Assembly: GCA_051453625.1 (NCBI GenBank)
Contig: JBOZIK010000001.1
Span: forward strand, 80,224,366 to 80,288,365
Reading direction: 5' to 3'
From: Welwitschia mirabilis
Taxonomy: Eukaryota > Gnetophyta > Gnetopsida > Welwitschiales
Length of the DNA stretch: 64,000 bases
The notes beneath the pieces are model-generated. The model made no database searches and had not been told where the DNA came from. It saw only the letters and a program-made list of their open reading frames with translations. Of this stretch, positions 34,091 through 46,850 are shown in pieces. Each line of letters starts with the position of its first letter. Position 1 is the stretch's first letter. A program made the translations under genes and the position numbers.

Positions 34091-34911
34091 GTGATCTATA
34101 TTACACTTATAGTAACCAATTTCTAGTAAAACTTTAAGCAAACTTCTTGGGTAATAAATTATTATGATTTCAATAATTTAGCTAAGATATGTTTTAATAT
34201 TGACCTACCAACACATGAAAATGTTTTATGCCTTCTTGTGAATAGATGAAGTATTTAGTCAAGACTACTTAACTTGATAGGACAGTTTGCAACTAGTTAA
34301 TCATAGTTTTACTCATATATTATACTTAAATAAATCTATAATAGGATAATGATGAACTTGTGCATGTTGAATAGAAATACCTTAGATTAAATTATGGCTA
34401 AGTGTATGCATAGTAATGTTTAGCTAATAAGGTAAAATCACCATTGCTATGATTCTAAAATATCCCTAGTGAATCTAACTATGATATTATATTAATCTTG
34501 TGGACTTTATAGTGGCACAAGGTACTAGTGTAGCATTTAACTTTGACTTCTACTCTAAATTGATTATGTAGCAGTCTCCATAGATTCCTGTCTATCAATA
34601 TATGCTTTCCCCTTATGATCTATGTACCTATGCTGCTTTAGCCTCATAAATCTTTTTAATCATCTTAGCTATAGCATGGTAATCTTTTTTGAGTGATGAA
34701 GCACTATACAAACCTATAAATTTGGATCTCTAAAATTATGTTGTAGAAGGCCTTGCGCTCATCCCTTTCCTTGCCTAAATGGATATACACTACTTTTTAC
34801 TAAACTTTAAAAGTAGCTTCTTTGGATAAATAAGATTTACATGAGGCATATGATTTTAGAACTACTAATAATGAGATTGATTAAATAGGAATGATCCAAA
34901 TTGAAGCCTTC
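34091..34911. other. Non-coding, nothing recognised
   Basis: AT-rich sequence without open frames or repeat ends that I can define. Confidence 0.5.
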
Positions 34912-35142
34912 CTAAAATAGAGTAATCATATTTATACTGAGTACAAAACTAAGACCAATGTTAATAATTGTAAGCAAACAATATTGTTCTGATGTCAAAT
35001 TGTATACATTTGATGGGGGTATTTTGGATACTTTTCCAAGAAATTTAAAATGTCTACATGAATTACAATAACTGTAATTGCCTTCTTCTACTATAACGTT
35101 ATAAACTGAAATTAGGCTTAATATAGAGGCATCTGACATCAT
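34912..35142 (-). CDS. Hypothetical 76-residue protein fragment, doubtful
   Basis: Minus-strand frame starting MMSDASILSLISVYNVIVEEG, with CNSCRHFKFLGK in the middle and a hydrophobic tail. The composition looks more protein-like than most frames in AT-rich DNA, and a CX2C pair is present, but I recognise no family and no transposon domain flanks it. It may be an exon of a decayed gene or chance. Confidence 0.2.
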   Translation of the reverse strand: MMSDASILSLISVYNVIVEEGNYSYCNSCRHFKFLGKVSKIPPSNVYNLTSEQYCLLTIINIGLSFVLSINMITLF

Positions 35143-35619
35143 GTCCTTTTATTCAACATTCTCATAAAATACTATTTTTGCATGACTAAAAATAACATTG
35201 CTTAGACTATGTCATGAAACTTTAGCTAACCATCATGTAAAAATATCTTTAAAAGAATGCATGCATAATTGAGAAGTATGTAAATCATTTACTAAGTAGA
35301 CTATTAAGCAAACTAGGAGTTAAAATGAGAGGAATACCTCTTAGTTGTGTCTAAAAGATACCAATAGTATTATCAATCTCATGAAGATTAGCATAGAATT
35401 CCCTCACAATAAGATTTGGAACAGTCTAGTTAAGCTAAAAGATTATATTCCAACCAAGATGAGAGAAGTATACTAATATCTAATGCTTCTTATGCTTATA
35501 AAAGGTAAGAGTTATTCCTATAGTGATGGAATTTTTAAAATCAATACTTAAACCATTTCTCAATTAATTCATGATAATATTGAGGTTCATATGATGGTCT
35601 CTATTCCTGTGAGAAGGTT

Positions 35620-35645
35620 CTTTTTTTTTTTTTTTTTTTTTTTTT
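35620..35645. repeat. Poly-T run (26 bases)
   Basis: A T run of about 26 bases. Read on the minus strand it is a poly-A tail-like end after ...TCCAAGGTT, so it could mark the 3' end of a LINE- or SINE-type insertion. No body could be identified. Confidence 0.7.
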
Positions 35646-35959
35646 AACCTTGGAAGTCCAGTGGATGTTCTTTTCACCATATTTATTAAATAGAAAAAGT
35701 AAAAATTAAAACTTAAAAGAAGTTCTAATAAAAAAGAAAAAATATGTACATGTAACAAAAAAATTGGTTTATTTTTGTGAAGACTTCTTTTAGATTAAAT
35801 ACATCTATCCCATGAAAACTATGTGTGTGAGAGAGAGTTCTTGGGGACACTAAGAGGGATACCTACTAAGTGGAGGAGTAAAATGAGGATTAGTGGTTTC
35901 TTTCTTACTTAAATAGGACTTGAAACTCTAGGTTTTGACATGTTTTTTAATTACAGATA

Positions 35960-36304
35960 AATAATGTCAAAGATGTCTATGTCATGGAAGATGTCTAAAA
36001 TTGTAAAACTTGATATCAACAACTTTCAAAGATGTGTACTAATAAGAACTTTAAATTGTTACCTAGAGGTGAAAAAATGTTTATGAAATTAAAGACATTT
36101 ATTTTAAAAGTATAAGATATCTACATTTTTAAGGATGCCTTTTCTAATTTTCTTTCTCTTAATAACAAAAGGTGTCCAAAAAGTTCAAAGACATCTTTCC
36201 AATAGACATCAAAAGCATGAAAGACAAATTTAAATAAGATGTCTACAACTTTAAAAGACATCTACCCTACAAACACTATAAACTACTAGATTTTCTATTA
36301 CTAA
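35960..36304 (-). mobile_element. Second CACTA-like terminus with subterminal repeats
   Basis: Read on the minus strand from 36304, the end is TTAGTAATAGAAAATCTAG. Twelve of fifteen bases match CACTACTAGAAAATC. About nine AAGATGTCT motifs in both orientations follow within 330 bp (35970, 35988, 36030, 36092, 36115, 36194, 36206, 36237, 36255). This is the same architecture as at 16683 but with a different subterminal motif, so a different family. The element would extend to lower coordinates. No transposase was seen. Confidence 0.5.
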
Positions 36305-36479
36305 CATCACTATTACAAAACAGTATGAGAAAGTGATAAAAATAAAAAGTAATAATGCTAATAACTTAATAAAACTTTAAAGATCTACATCTAATATCTT
36401 ATCTCATAAAAGAATCATAAGTAATAGGTGAAATTGAGATTTAGAAGAGTTTACCTAAAGACTTACTTGATTGGAGAAG
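36305..36479. other. Short spacer
   Basis: No feature recognised between the CACTA-like end and the copia fragment. Confidence 0.5.
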
Positions 36480-38880
36480 GTGCAATCCCCAAGTTTTGGC
36501 ATATATTGATAAACCATTTGTTTATTAAATAATTTTGTAAATAGATCTGTGAGTTAATCATCCATTTTAACATGTTCTAAGGTTATGTCTTTATTTTTGA
36601 CATGTTCTTTAAGGAAGTGATACCTAATTTTAGTGTGCTTTATCCTAGAATGCTAAATATGATTTTTGGAGATGCTAATGGTACTCATATTATCCTAGTA
36701 GATGAGAATGTTAAACATTTTAAGTCCCAAGTATTTTAATGTCTTCTTGATCAAAAGCACTTGAGAATAACAACTTCTAATAGTAATGTACTCAGCTTTG
36801 GTAAATGAAAGGACAATAGAGTTTTCCTTCTTGCCAATTCATGAGATCAAGCATTGTCCTAATGAGATTAGGTAGTAACTTACCTAATCTACATTATAAT
36901 ATCCACCTAGATTAACGTATGAGTCCTTTGAGTAGTAAAGGCTTCCATTAGTAGTACCTTTTAAACAATGGAGTATTCTTTTCATAGTAGTAAAGTGTGA
37001 TTCTCTATGACCACTTTGATAAAATGTAGAAGTCCCTATACTTAATATTATATCTAATCTATGAGCTATAAAATAAACTAGACTACAAATCATAACTCAA
37101 TATGGATTTTGCTCAGCCTTCTCCAATTTAGGGCTTTAATTCATTAGAGTGGCTTTAATCTTATAATTCTAGAAATCATATTTTACTAATGGATTTTTGA
37201 TGTATTTAATCTATGAAATAAATGCACCTTATTTGTATTACATAACTTATAAGCTAAGGATATTTTTACTTCTCTCGTGAGGTTCATCTCAAATTCATCT
37301 TACATAATCTTGACAAACTTCTTCCATAATAATTCATTAGTAGAATTTAAAAAAATATAATCTACATATATTTTCATAATATTAAAGTCATTACCATTTA
37401 TTTTAATAAATAAAGTAACATTATTTATACTTATTTTAAACTCATTCTCTATTAGGTGTCCTAAAAGTCTTTCTTACCAAGCTTTAAGAGCTTACTTAAA
37501 TCCATATAGAGATTTTTTAACCTGTGATCATAATTTAACTTATGTAAGTTAGTAAAACTTTTAAGTTGTTCAATATATACCTCTTCGTGTAGAACTCCAT
37601 TCAAAAATTCACTCTTGATATCCATTTAATATATCTTGAATTCTTTAACACATGTGAATGCTAAAAGCATTGTAATTAATTTCATGCATGATATTGGTGT
37701 AATGGTTTCTTTGAAATTAGTTCCTTCTTACTGGTTTTATTATTTTACTACTAATATTACTTTATTTATGATTATATTTTTATTCTATTTATGATTATAT
37801 TTTTATCTTTATCTATTTTGTTTATAATGACTCATTTTGTGTCAATTATTAATCTGTTTGCTAGTCTTGAAATGAGTTCACATACTTCACCTTTTTGAAA
37901 CTAATTTAGTTATTCTTGCATTGATAGCATCTAATGTTCATCACATTTTTGAGTGTCACCTAATAAATTTAAGCTGTAAATCCATAAAACATATTTGTAT
38001 TACTGCTTGTTTGTACACCACCATAAGGAATACCAATAATGTTATTAGTTAAGTTTCTATTTTTAATCGAATCATTTTTAATGATGTTTACTTTTTAGAT
38101 TCTTCATCCTTTACCTTTTTACTATTCCTTGAAGTTGAATGGGTACATAGCCATTCCACAATTTATTAAAAACATAGCAAGTAGTTTTAATGACTTCTAC
38201 CTTAAAAATCCTAAGGAATTTATTGATTGTGGATCATTTTTCTTGCTATCTCATTTAGTAATTAGTTCTTTCTTTTAGCTACTCCATTTTATTATGGTAT
38301 TGTTAGAGTAAAGAATTAGTGAAGGATGCCAAACTAGTTAAAGAGTTTCCTAAACCTTACATTCTTGAATTTGGTACCATTGTCACTTCTTATTATTTTA
38401 ATTTTATATTCTTACTGATTTTGTAGTCTAATACACAATTTAAAGAAAATCTTAAAGGCCTCATTCTTGTATGTAAGAAAGGCCATCCATGTAAAATGGG
38501 AATAATCATTAACAATATTTAAGTAATATTTTTTTCTTATAAAAACTTTTAGTAGAAAATGAACCAACAATATTAGGATGTAAAATTTCTAATACATACT
38601 TAGTAGTAATAGAATTTTTCTTATCAAATATTACCCTTATTTTCTTTTCCTTCTAATATTCTTTACAAACCTAGTAATATAAATTTTCTAATTTTGTAAG
38701 TTCTCTTACCATGTATGATACCTTCTTTTGTCTTATCCTAATTAAGCACTATTTTTTTAAACTTCCTTTATTCTTTGATATTTTTACTTAATAGACATAG
38801 TGAAATTTAGGACTAAATTCTAATTACTCCTTAATTAGAATTTATATATTTTAATAAAGATAAATCATATTAATATCACA
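36480..38880 (-). pseudogene. Ty1/copia (SIRE-like) pol remnant: integrase, RT, RNase H
   Basis: Minus strand, 5' to 3' from 38880. The integrase core shows VNDYSHFTWMAFLTYKNEAF (about 38510-38450), IRSDNGTKFKN (about 38395-38365) and NGVAKRKN (near 38290). RT follows with DIKSEFLNG-type wording near 37620 and a catalytic box IYVDYIF near 37370, where YVDD is expected. The RT end and RNase H start are in frame 37093-36884 (SGHRESHFTTMKRILHCLKG). RNase H continues to about 36480. There are many stops, and the second catalytic Asp has become Tyr. No LTRs of this element were found. Confidence 0.85.
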
Positions 38881-39716
38881 TATTTAACTATAATTAATTT
38901 GTAAGTTATTTTGGTTTATAAACAATAGTGATGTCATAAGTTTGTACCCTCCATTTATTCCTTTTTTTATCACATAAAAGATATCTTGTGAATAGTTAAG
39001 AAGATGTAATCTTATTGTCAACATACATGAATAAATTTCAAGGCTAATACCTAACTAATATAATATGAGATTGAAAATCCAATTTATAGAATTACAACTA
39101 AATAATTGACGATCCTCTGGATATGAGTTGGTTCTACTTTAAGTCTAAACTATACAAACATAGCTGGGTTCAACTTCATAGGCTTGAACTTTATCTCAAT
39201 ATTCCTACAATATAGGTAATATGTGGTAAGTAAGATGGATGCATGCTTACAAATGATCCCCACTTCTTTGAAGCATATTTCTAGATGGTGCAAGATGATC
39301 CATCCATACCAAGGGCTCAAGATATTAAGTTGGAATAATTTCATACATCGGAAAGGTAGGAGAGTGGTGATAAAACCCATTTCAAAAAGGGTATTATAAA
39401 AAAAATGCAATGTAATTCACCTTAGTAATAAAATCTAAGNNNNNNNNNNNNNNNNNNNNGAATTATCTTGATTTAGTCTTGTTTAATGAATAAACCATAC
39501 AAATGCATGAAAAAAAATCTAACTAATGTACATATTTAATGAATTATTTACCTATTTATAATAGTTCTAATCATTATTTGGTTCATTTTATAGAAACACC
39601 CATAAAACGAAAGCAAGAATACAAAGATATTTCCCTTTTTCAAGATTATAATAGAGAAAATCTAGATAAAGGAAATACTCCTTTTTTTTATTTTTTATCT
39701 AAATAAAGAAAATTTT
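38881..39716. other. Non-coding, with a 20 N gap
   Basis: AT-rich sequence. Bases 39440-39459 are N. The minus-strand frame 39150-39410 shows no domain. Confidence 0.6.
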
Positions 39717-41294
39717 TGATAGGATAAAAAGTCCTAGAAGGGGGGGAGGGGGGTGAATATGTTATTTAGAAAAAATATACAACACAATATTATAAATAAA
39801 TTCAATATTAAACAAAAACTTTCACACAATAATTAACTAATTCAAAACGTGCATGAAAAGAGAAATTAATAGAAGTAAAGAAATAACTAAAAGTACAAAC
39901 ATATCAAAGAGAAGCACACAGAATTTATAGTGGTTCAGTAAACCCCCTACTCCACTCTCGACGATCAGCTTATCCCCAAGCTAGATCTGGATTTTTGTTA
40001 CTCTACTAGGTATTTCAGGTTCATCTATAATCTTTACAAATGGACTTTTCCAGGTTTAGTCTCAATCTTTGAGTGGATTTTTCAAGGCTTAGTCTCAACC
40101 TTTTATAATACAAAGTAGTGATGTAATAATTCCAAATATGCACGAACATCACTTGTCCTTAATGAAGTGGATTTGATGGAGCTCTTCTTCTATATATGTA
40201 AAATGGATGAAGCACAGGATCTGATCTTAAATGTAGAGATGATACGGATGGTAGATCTTCCCTAGTCATAAGTACATATGCCACGATATAATAGTGAATA
40301 TCACAAGATTATAGTGCTCATTCTTTAGATTCAACAGATTAACACAATTGAAAAATGATTCCAAAAGGATTCTATTGTCATCTATCTCTTAGCTATTTAT
40401 ATTGGAAGACTTTTAAGGTTTATTATATTTGAAATGTGCTTCCAATGGCTATAAATGATTAGAAAATGACTACCCAATGGATACATAATAAATACATAAT
40501 GACTAGAAAATTTTAGTTTTGTTCCATCCAATTAACCCTTCAAAAGTCCAGTCGATCTCATTTGGTGCCCTGACTTACACACATCGCCTAAATGAAATTT
40601 TGGTCATCCTAATTTCTTATGGCTTCATATTTGATCAACCCCAATTGTGTTCGGTCGATCTCAGTCTAGTAACCTATAACAAAATCTAGTCGCTCGCTTA
40701 TCCTGATAAAATTCTTTCTAGTTTTCAGCATCAGGTTTGGTTGACTCCTTTAGGTGTCTAGTCAATCCCATGATTATTGGCTTAGGAGTACCAGCTACAT
40801 AGTGCTCAGATCTGATCGACCTCATAATAAATATGGTTGATTCCTTAATAATTAGTTCAAGAGTATTATTCCTTGGTTCATAGATCTGGTCAACCCCATC
40901 ATAGGTCCAGTCAACCCCTTGTCATTTAGTCCAGAGATACTGTTTATTAGGTCCTCAAATCCAGTTGACCCCATAAGGTTTCAGTTGATCCCTTGTTATT
41001 CTATTCAAGGACATTGATTCTCTAGGTTACAAGTTGGGTCGACCCATTAGAAATCCAGTCCCCCCTCTGGATGCAATTCGTTTTGTCTATCTGCTTTAGA
41101 TGCGGTAGACTCCCTGAAAGTCTAGTTGACCCCTCAAGAGGGTAAAAGAACTAACAGGTTTCTAGTGCTTAGAATTCAATGATTTTGGTTCCATCTTGTA
41201 ACCTATAAGTAATTAACATCTTTTTCACAAGATACACAAAACTTACTATACAGAAAACATTAGTTTGACATCAATTGAAAAAACATAATATAAT
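39717..41294 (-). repeat. 3' LTR of SIRE-type copia element G
   Basis: Matches 47325-48872 along its length (for example AACTTTCACACAATAATTAAC near 39820 and 47425, and the CTACTCCACTCT block near 39948). On the minus strand it starts at 41294, right after the polypurine tract, and ends ...CTATCA at 39717. It carries a dense array of GTCGACC-like motifs between 40540 and 41140. Flanks ATTTT (39712-39716) and ATTTC (48873-48877) look like a decayed target-site duplication. Confidence 0.88.
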
Positions 41295-41306
41295 AATCTC
41301 CCCCTT
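41295..41306 (-). other. Polypurine tract of element G
   Basis: Minus-strand AAAGGGGGAGAT abuts the LTR start, the canonical plus-strand primer of SIRE-type elements. Confidence 0.85.
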
Positions 41307-42620
41307 TGACATTGATGGCAAATAATACTTATTTGTGAAAAATTAGAACTTATAAAAGCTCCCTCTTATGAAATGCCTATTACAAAATAAAACTCCTTTT
41401 GCAATAAGTTAAGATATTTTAAATAATCAAATTTTGTGTTTGAAATGGAATAAATTTAATATACACATTTAAAAGGTTAAGGGCACAATGTTTATAAAAA
41501 GCATAATGTAATCATGTAAATCATTTAATATTTTAATTAGATGTCATATATTAGAATTTATTTCCAACATTATAAGACTTTAAACTTTAAACATATTAAG
41601 TACATATGATTTTCATAAGCAAAAAGAGATTTGAGATACCAATTAAAAACAATTTAGTGCATAGTAGAAATGTGCATGTAGATGTAGATTTCATTTAACA
41701 TAANNNNNNNNNNNNNNNNNNNNNNNNNNNNNNNNNNNNNNNNNNNNNNNNNNNNNNNNNNNNNNNNNNNNNNNNNNNNNNNNNNNNNNNNNNNNNNNNN
41801 NNNTGGCTTTAGTTTTGTTTTTTGTCCTATAAGTAATTAACATCTTCTGCATAAGATACACAAAATTTGCTATACAAAAAACATTAATTTGACATCAATT
41901 GGAAAAACATAATCTAATAACCTTCTCATTTGTCATTAATGGCAAACAATACTTAGTTGTAAAAAATTAGGACTTAGAAAATCTCCCTCTTACAAAATAC
42001 TTATTACAAAATAATACACCTTTTGAAACAAGTTAAGACATTTTGAACCATTAAATTTTATGTTTGAAATGGAACAAATTTAATATGCACATTTGAAAGG
42101 TTAAGAGCATAACTTTAGGAAAAGCATAATGTGATCATGTAACTATTTGACACTTTGATCAGATGTCACATATTAGAATTTATTTCCAACATTATAAGAA
42201 TTTAAACTTTTTAAGTTAAGCACATATGATACCAATAGAGAAACATGTTAAGCACAAACGATTTACTTAAGTACAAAAATATTTGAGATACCAATTGAAA
42301 ACAATTTAATGTATAAAAGTAAAATGCATGTAGATTTCATTAAATATAAGAAAACACTTAGCAAACAAACAACTAATTCTTCCCCTTTTTGACATCAATG
42401 ACAAAAGAGAGAACAAAAGTTTACAAATAAAACAAAACTAGATAAACAAAATGAATAGATAAAAGTAAGGAAAAAAAATTTGTTCTGAACTATTGGCTTT
42501 TGTTGGGACAACTACAAAACTTAGAGGGTTCAAGCAGTTTAGTTTTTAAACAAGTTGACCGACCTCATCTGGTTGACTGAATAAAGGACCCAGTCGACTA
42601 TCCTATAATCAGCCATAGAC
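41307..42620 (-). mobile_element. 3' internal region of element G, partly present twice around a 100 N gap
   Basis: 41190-41703 (LTR end plus internal sequence) reappears as 41804-42360 with visible divergence, separated by the N run 41704-41803. The second copy also includes the last ~100 bp of an LTR. Between the RNase H end and this region (42555-42605) there are more GTCGAC-like motifs. No open frame for an envelope-like protein was found. Confidence 0.8.
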
Positions 42621-43240
42621 CAGCGAGATAACCCTTAGTTCATTTCTAATATGAAGAAAAGTATCAAAATTTAGGGGTTTAGTAAAAATAACTACCAGTT
42701 ATTGGTCTAAAGTCATAAATTTCATAGAGATATGTCCTTTTTTGACTTGGTCTTGTAGGAAATGATGTCTTAGCTCAATATGCTTCATTATTGAGTGCTG
42801 AATAGGATTTTTTGATATATTGATATCACTAGTATTATCACAAAGAATAGGAACTTGTTCAAAATTAACACTAAAATCCTTTAGCATTTCTTTCATCTAT
42901 AAAATGTGAGTGCAACAACTGCCTACTGCAATATGTTATGCTTTTGCAGTAGAGAGAGAAATAGAGTTTTGTTTCTTATTTGCCCATTCCACTAAACATG
43001 AACCTAATAGAAAGTAATTTCCACTTGTGCTCTTTTTATCATCTTTGTAACTAGCCCAATATGCATCACTAAAGCCTATAAGTTGGAAAGATATCTTGGT
43101 GGGATACCATAAGCCATAATCACATGTGCCTTTTACGTACTTGATTATTCTTTTTAGTGCTTGAAGATGTGATTCTTTTGGTGGGATTGATACCTTGCAC
43201 AAGCTTCAACACTAGACATAATATCTGGGCTACTTGCTAT
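42621..43240 (-). pseudogene. RNase H of SIRE-type element G
   Basis: Two frames, 43202-42936 and 42896-42699, cover most of the domain. The first shows PPKESHLQALKRIIKYVKGT, FSDAYWASYKDDKKSTSG and SLSTAKA. The second shows PILCDNTSDINISKNPIQHS and KHIELRHHFLQDQV. After a stop it reaches IFTKPLNFD near 42670. This is the characteristic end of a SIRE polyprotein. A stop and frame change between the two frames (about 42897-42935) break it. The catalytic positions look mostly kept (FSDA, CDN). Confidence 0.9.
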
Positions 43241-44880
43241 CAAATATAATAAAGTATCAAATACTTCTGTAAAGTTTTGATTCATTAGTTTGCCATTTTC
43301 ATACAAACTTACTTTGCATGATGTAGATATAAGAGTGTCAATTGTTTTTGCATTTTCTAATCCAAAGTGTTTGATTAAATCTTTTGCGTATTTAGATTAA
43401 GAAATAAATATCCCACCTTAGATTATTTAATCTGAAGTCCAAGAAACATCTTTACTTTAATAAGCATACTCATTTCAAATTGATTTGTTATAATATTTGT
43501 AAATTCTTTTGATAGCTTTTCATTTGAGGCACCAAAGATAATATCATCTTCATAAATCTGTATAATAACAAAATTCTTTTTCAAGTTCCTTAAAAATAAG
43601 GTATTGTCTACAATTCCTCAAATATATCCATTTTTATTTAAAAACATAGCTAGCTTCTCATACCAAGTTCTTAGAGCTTGTTTTAATCCATATAGGTCTT
43701 TCTTAAGTCTATATACATGATCAGTTTTATTAGGATTAATAAAACCTTGTGGTTGCTCTACATAAACTTCTTCAATTAACATATCATTTAGAAAAGCACT
43801 CTTTACATCCATTTGATAAACTTTGAAATTATTGAAAGCTACAAAAGACAAAAACATCCTACTTCTATCTAGTCTTGCAATTGGAGCAAAAGAGTCTNNN
43901 NNNNNNNNNNNNNNNNNNNNNNNNNNNNNNNNNNNNNNNNNNNNNNNNNNNNNNNNNNNNNNNNNNNNNNNNNNNNNNNNNNNNNNNNNNNNNNNNNNNN
44001 NNNNNNNNNNNNNNNNNNNNNNNNNNNNNNNNNNNNNNNNNNNNNNNNNNNNNNNNNNNNNNNNNNNNNNNNNNNNNNNNNNNNNNNNNNNNNNNNNNNN
44101 NNNNNNNNNNNNNNNNNNNNNNNNNNNNNNNNNNNNNNNNNNNNNNNNNNNNNNNNNNNNNNNNNNNNNNNNNNNNNNNNNNNNNNNNNNNNNNNNNNNN
44201 NNNNNNNNNNNNNNNNNNNNNNNNNNNNNNNNNNNNNNNNNNNNNNNNNNNNNNNNNNNNNNNNNNNNNNNNNNNNNNNNNNNNNNNNNNNNNNNNNNNN
44301 NNNNNNNNNNNNNNNNNNNNNNNNNNNNNNNNNNNNNNNNNNNNNNNNNNNNNNNNNNNNNNNNNNNNNNNNNNNNNNNNNNNNNNNNNNNNNNNNNNNN
44401 NNNNNNNNNNNNNNNNNNNNNNNNNNNNNNNNNNNNNNNNNNNNNNNNNNNNNNNNNNNNNNNNNNNNNNNNNNNNNNNNNNNNNNNNNNNNNNNNNNNN
44501 NNNNNNNNNNNNNNNNNNNNNNNNNNNNNNNNNNNNNNNNNNNNNNNNNNNNNNNNNNNNNNNNNNNNNNNNNNNNNNNNNNNNNNNNNNNNNNNNNNNN
44601 NNNNNNNNNNNNNNNNNNNNNNNNNNNNNNNNNNNNNNNNNNNNNNNNNNNNNNNNNNNNNNNNNNNNNNNNNNNNNNNNNNNNNNNNNNNNNNNNNNNN
44701 NNNNNNNNNNNNNNNNNNNNNNNNNNNNNNNNNNNNNNNNNNNNNNNNNNNNNNNNNNNNNNNNNNNNNNNNNNNNNNNNNNNNNNNNNNNNNNNNNGCT
44801 ACTAATCTTTCATCGTTTTTAATGATATTATTTTTTTCATTACATTTATTTTTAAAAAATCCATTTAGTTCCAATGACAT
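43241..44880 (-). pseudogene. Reverse transcriptase of element G (contains 900 N gap)
   Basis: Minus strand from 44880: WIFKNKCNEKNNIIKNDERLV, then N, then DSFAPIARLDRSRMF (43897 downwards), VYQMDVKSAFLND, EVYVEQPQGFINP, HVYRLKKDLYGLKQ and WYEKLAMFLNKNGYI (43618). Further on, YEDDIIFGASNE near 43535 is the catalytic box with both Asp residues kept and Val changed to Glu. Between ERLV and DSFAPIARL copia elements normally have about 14 residues, but the gap is 900 N. The protein is broken by a frameshift at 44852-44880 and later stops. Confidence 0.9.
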
Positions 44881-46200
44881 TTTTATCTTTTGACCTCTCT
44901 ACTAGCTTCAAAACATCATTTCTTTTGAACTGTTGTAACTCATCTTGCATTGTCATCATCCATTCCTCGTGAACTTCTGCTTCTTCAAATTTTTTGGGTT
45001 CCATCTTTGAAACATAACAAATGTGAGCACATAAATTTTTTATAGATCCTCTTATCTTTATTTTTAAGTTAACTTCTCCAATAATAGATTCTAAAGGATA
45101 ATCTTTAAGTAGTTTGGGCTTTTTCAGTTTTCTTTCCTTTACTAGAACTTTATTACTTTTGGTATAACCTTTATTAGTTGTGGGAATACTTATAGTTATG
45201 ACTTCCTCTTCTTCTGTGCAGTTTGGTCTTGTTTCAATTTCATCAATTTGCACATTTATTGACTCTTCTATAGTTAAGATTCTTTTATTGAAAACATGAT
45301 AGGCTCTACTTCTAGTTAAGTAACCCAAGAAGATAGCTTCATCTACTTTAGACTAGAATTTGCTCAAATGTCCTCTATCTTTTAGCACATAGCATTTACT
45401 TCTGAAAACTTTAAAATATGACATATTAGGTTGACTTCCTTTTCATAACTCATATGGTGTTTTGTCTATACAAGGTCTAAAATATACTTTATTAATATTG
45501 TAGCATGTTGTACTAACTACGTTATCCTAAAAGGATTTACGAATCTCCTTATCATTTAGTATATTTTGTGCCATTTCTTGAAGGACTCTGTTCTTTCTTT
45601 TAGCTATACCATTTTGTTATGGGGTCTTTGGGGCTCTAAGCTAATGATCAATTTCTATTTTCAATGCAATATTTCTCAAAAAAATAATTCTTAAATTCAC
45701 CACCATGATCGCTTCTTTTTTTTTATGGTATACGTTTTGTTTTGAATCTTGTTGCAAATCTCAACCTAACATTTGTAAGATTTAAATTTTTTTAATAAGA
45801 AGACTACCTAAGTATATCTAGAAAAATCATCAATCATGGTGAGAAAATAACATTTTTCACCTAGACTTTGAATTTGAGCAGGGCTTACTAGATCCATATG
45901 AATAAGCTATAACGGCATAGATGTGGATGTGTGGATTTTGCTTTTATAAAATCCTAATCTGTTTTTTCTTTTGGCATGCATCACATAAGCCTCATTTTTC
46001 TACATTTATCTTAGGAATACCTTTTGCAATGTTTTTATAAATAATCATTTTTAACTAATCATAATTAATATGACCTAATCGTTTATGCCATAATTCTTCT
46101 TGAGGAACATTTGAAAAATAACATGAAGAAAATGATTGATCTGTGCTATATACGTTGTCTATTCTATTTGCTCTAAGAATTACATCATTTAATTTTTCAT
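44852..46200 (-). pseudogene. Integrase and linker of element G
   Basis: The linker frame 45328-44852 reads FLGYLTRSRAYHVFNKR (starting just above 45328), an acidic stretch, WMMTMQDELQQFKRNDV and KNVIGTKWIF, the classic SIRE junction into RT. A one-base change in a T run at about 44862 shifts the frame. Above it, broken integrase pieces show PNMSYFKVFRSKCYV (about 45440-45400) and NGIAKRKNRVLQEMA near 45590. Catalytic residues of the core cannot all be placed because of stops. Confidence 0.85.
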
Positions 46201-46850
46201 GTAAAATTTCACATTTTAAGTGATTAAAAACTACCTTATGGCTTTTTCATAAATTTGGCTGATGCTCAATAATTTATGCTTTAAACCATTTGCATACAAA
46301 ACTTCATTAATTCTAGGAAGGTTACCTCCACTAATGCTTCTAACACCTGCTCTTTTTTCTTTTCCATTGTTCTTGAAAGTCACCTCTCCTCCATCAAAGT
46401 TGCTTAGTTTCTTGAATATGGAATTATCTCCTATCATATGCCTTGAAAACTCACTATCTACATACTAGATTATGCTATTTAAAACCTTGAAAGATATCTA
46501 AATTAAAAAACTTTTAAGATCATTAGCTTTCATTCATATAGCCTTTCTAAACTTATGTGGTACACCTCCTTTAGAAATACATTTAAACAAAAATATACTA
46601 ACTGAGTTTAAAAATAACATTAATTTTCTAGAATTGCACATGAATTTTGAATGACCAATTCTTTCACAGAAATGATAAGTAACTTTTGAAAAGAATTTAC
46701 CATTACTAGGTATCTGATTTTGCTATCTTTAAGATCTTTAAGAGATGAAGCCAATACCTAAGTTATTACCAACAGGTTTTTGAACTCCAAACCTCTATTT
46801 CAATTTGGTAGATCCACTTAAAAATTTATTAATAAAATAACTCTTTTACC
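46201..46850 (-). pseudogene. Gag knuckle and protease/pre-integrase segment of element G
   Basis: The knuckle at about 46680-46630 reads YHFCERIGHSKFMC on the minus strand, so three of four zinc ligands of CX2CX4HX4C remain and the first Cys is Tyr (TGT to TAT). Downstream, 46437-46231 reads MIGDNSIFKKLS, GEVTFKNNGK and NEVLYANGLKHKLLSISQI, the usual segment before integrase in SIRE elements. Confidence 0.85.
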
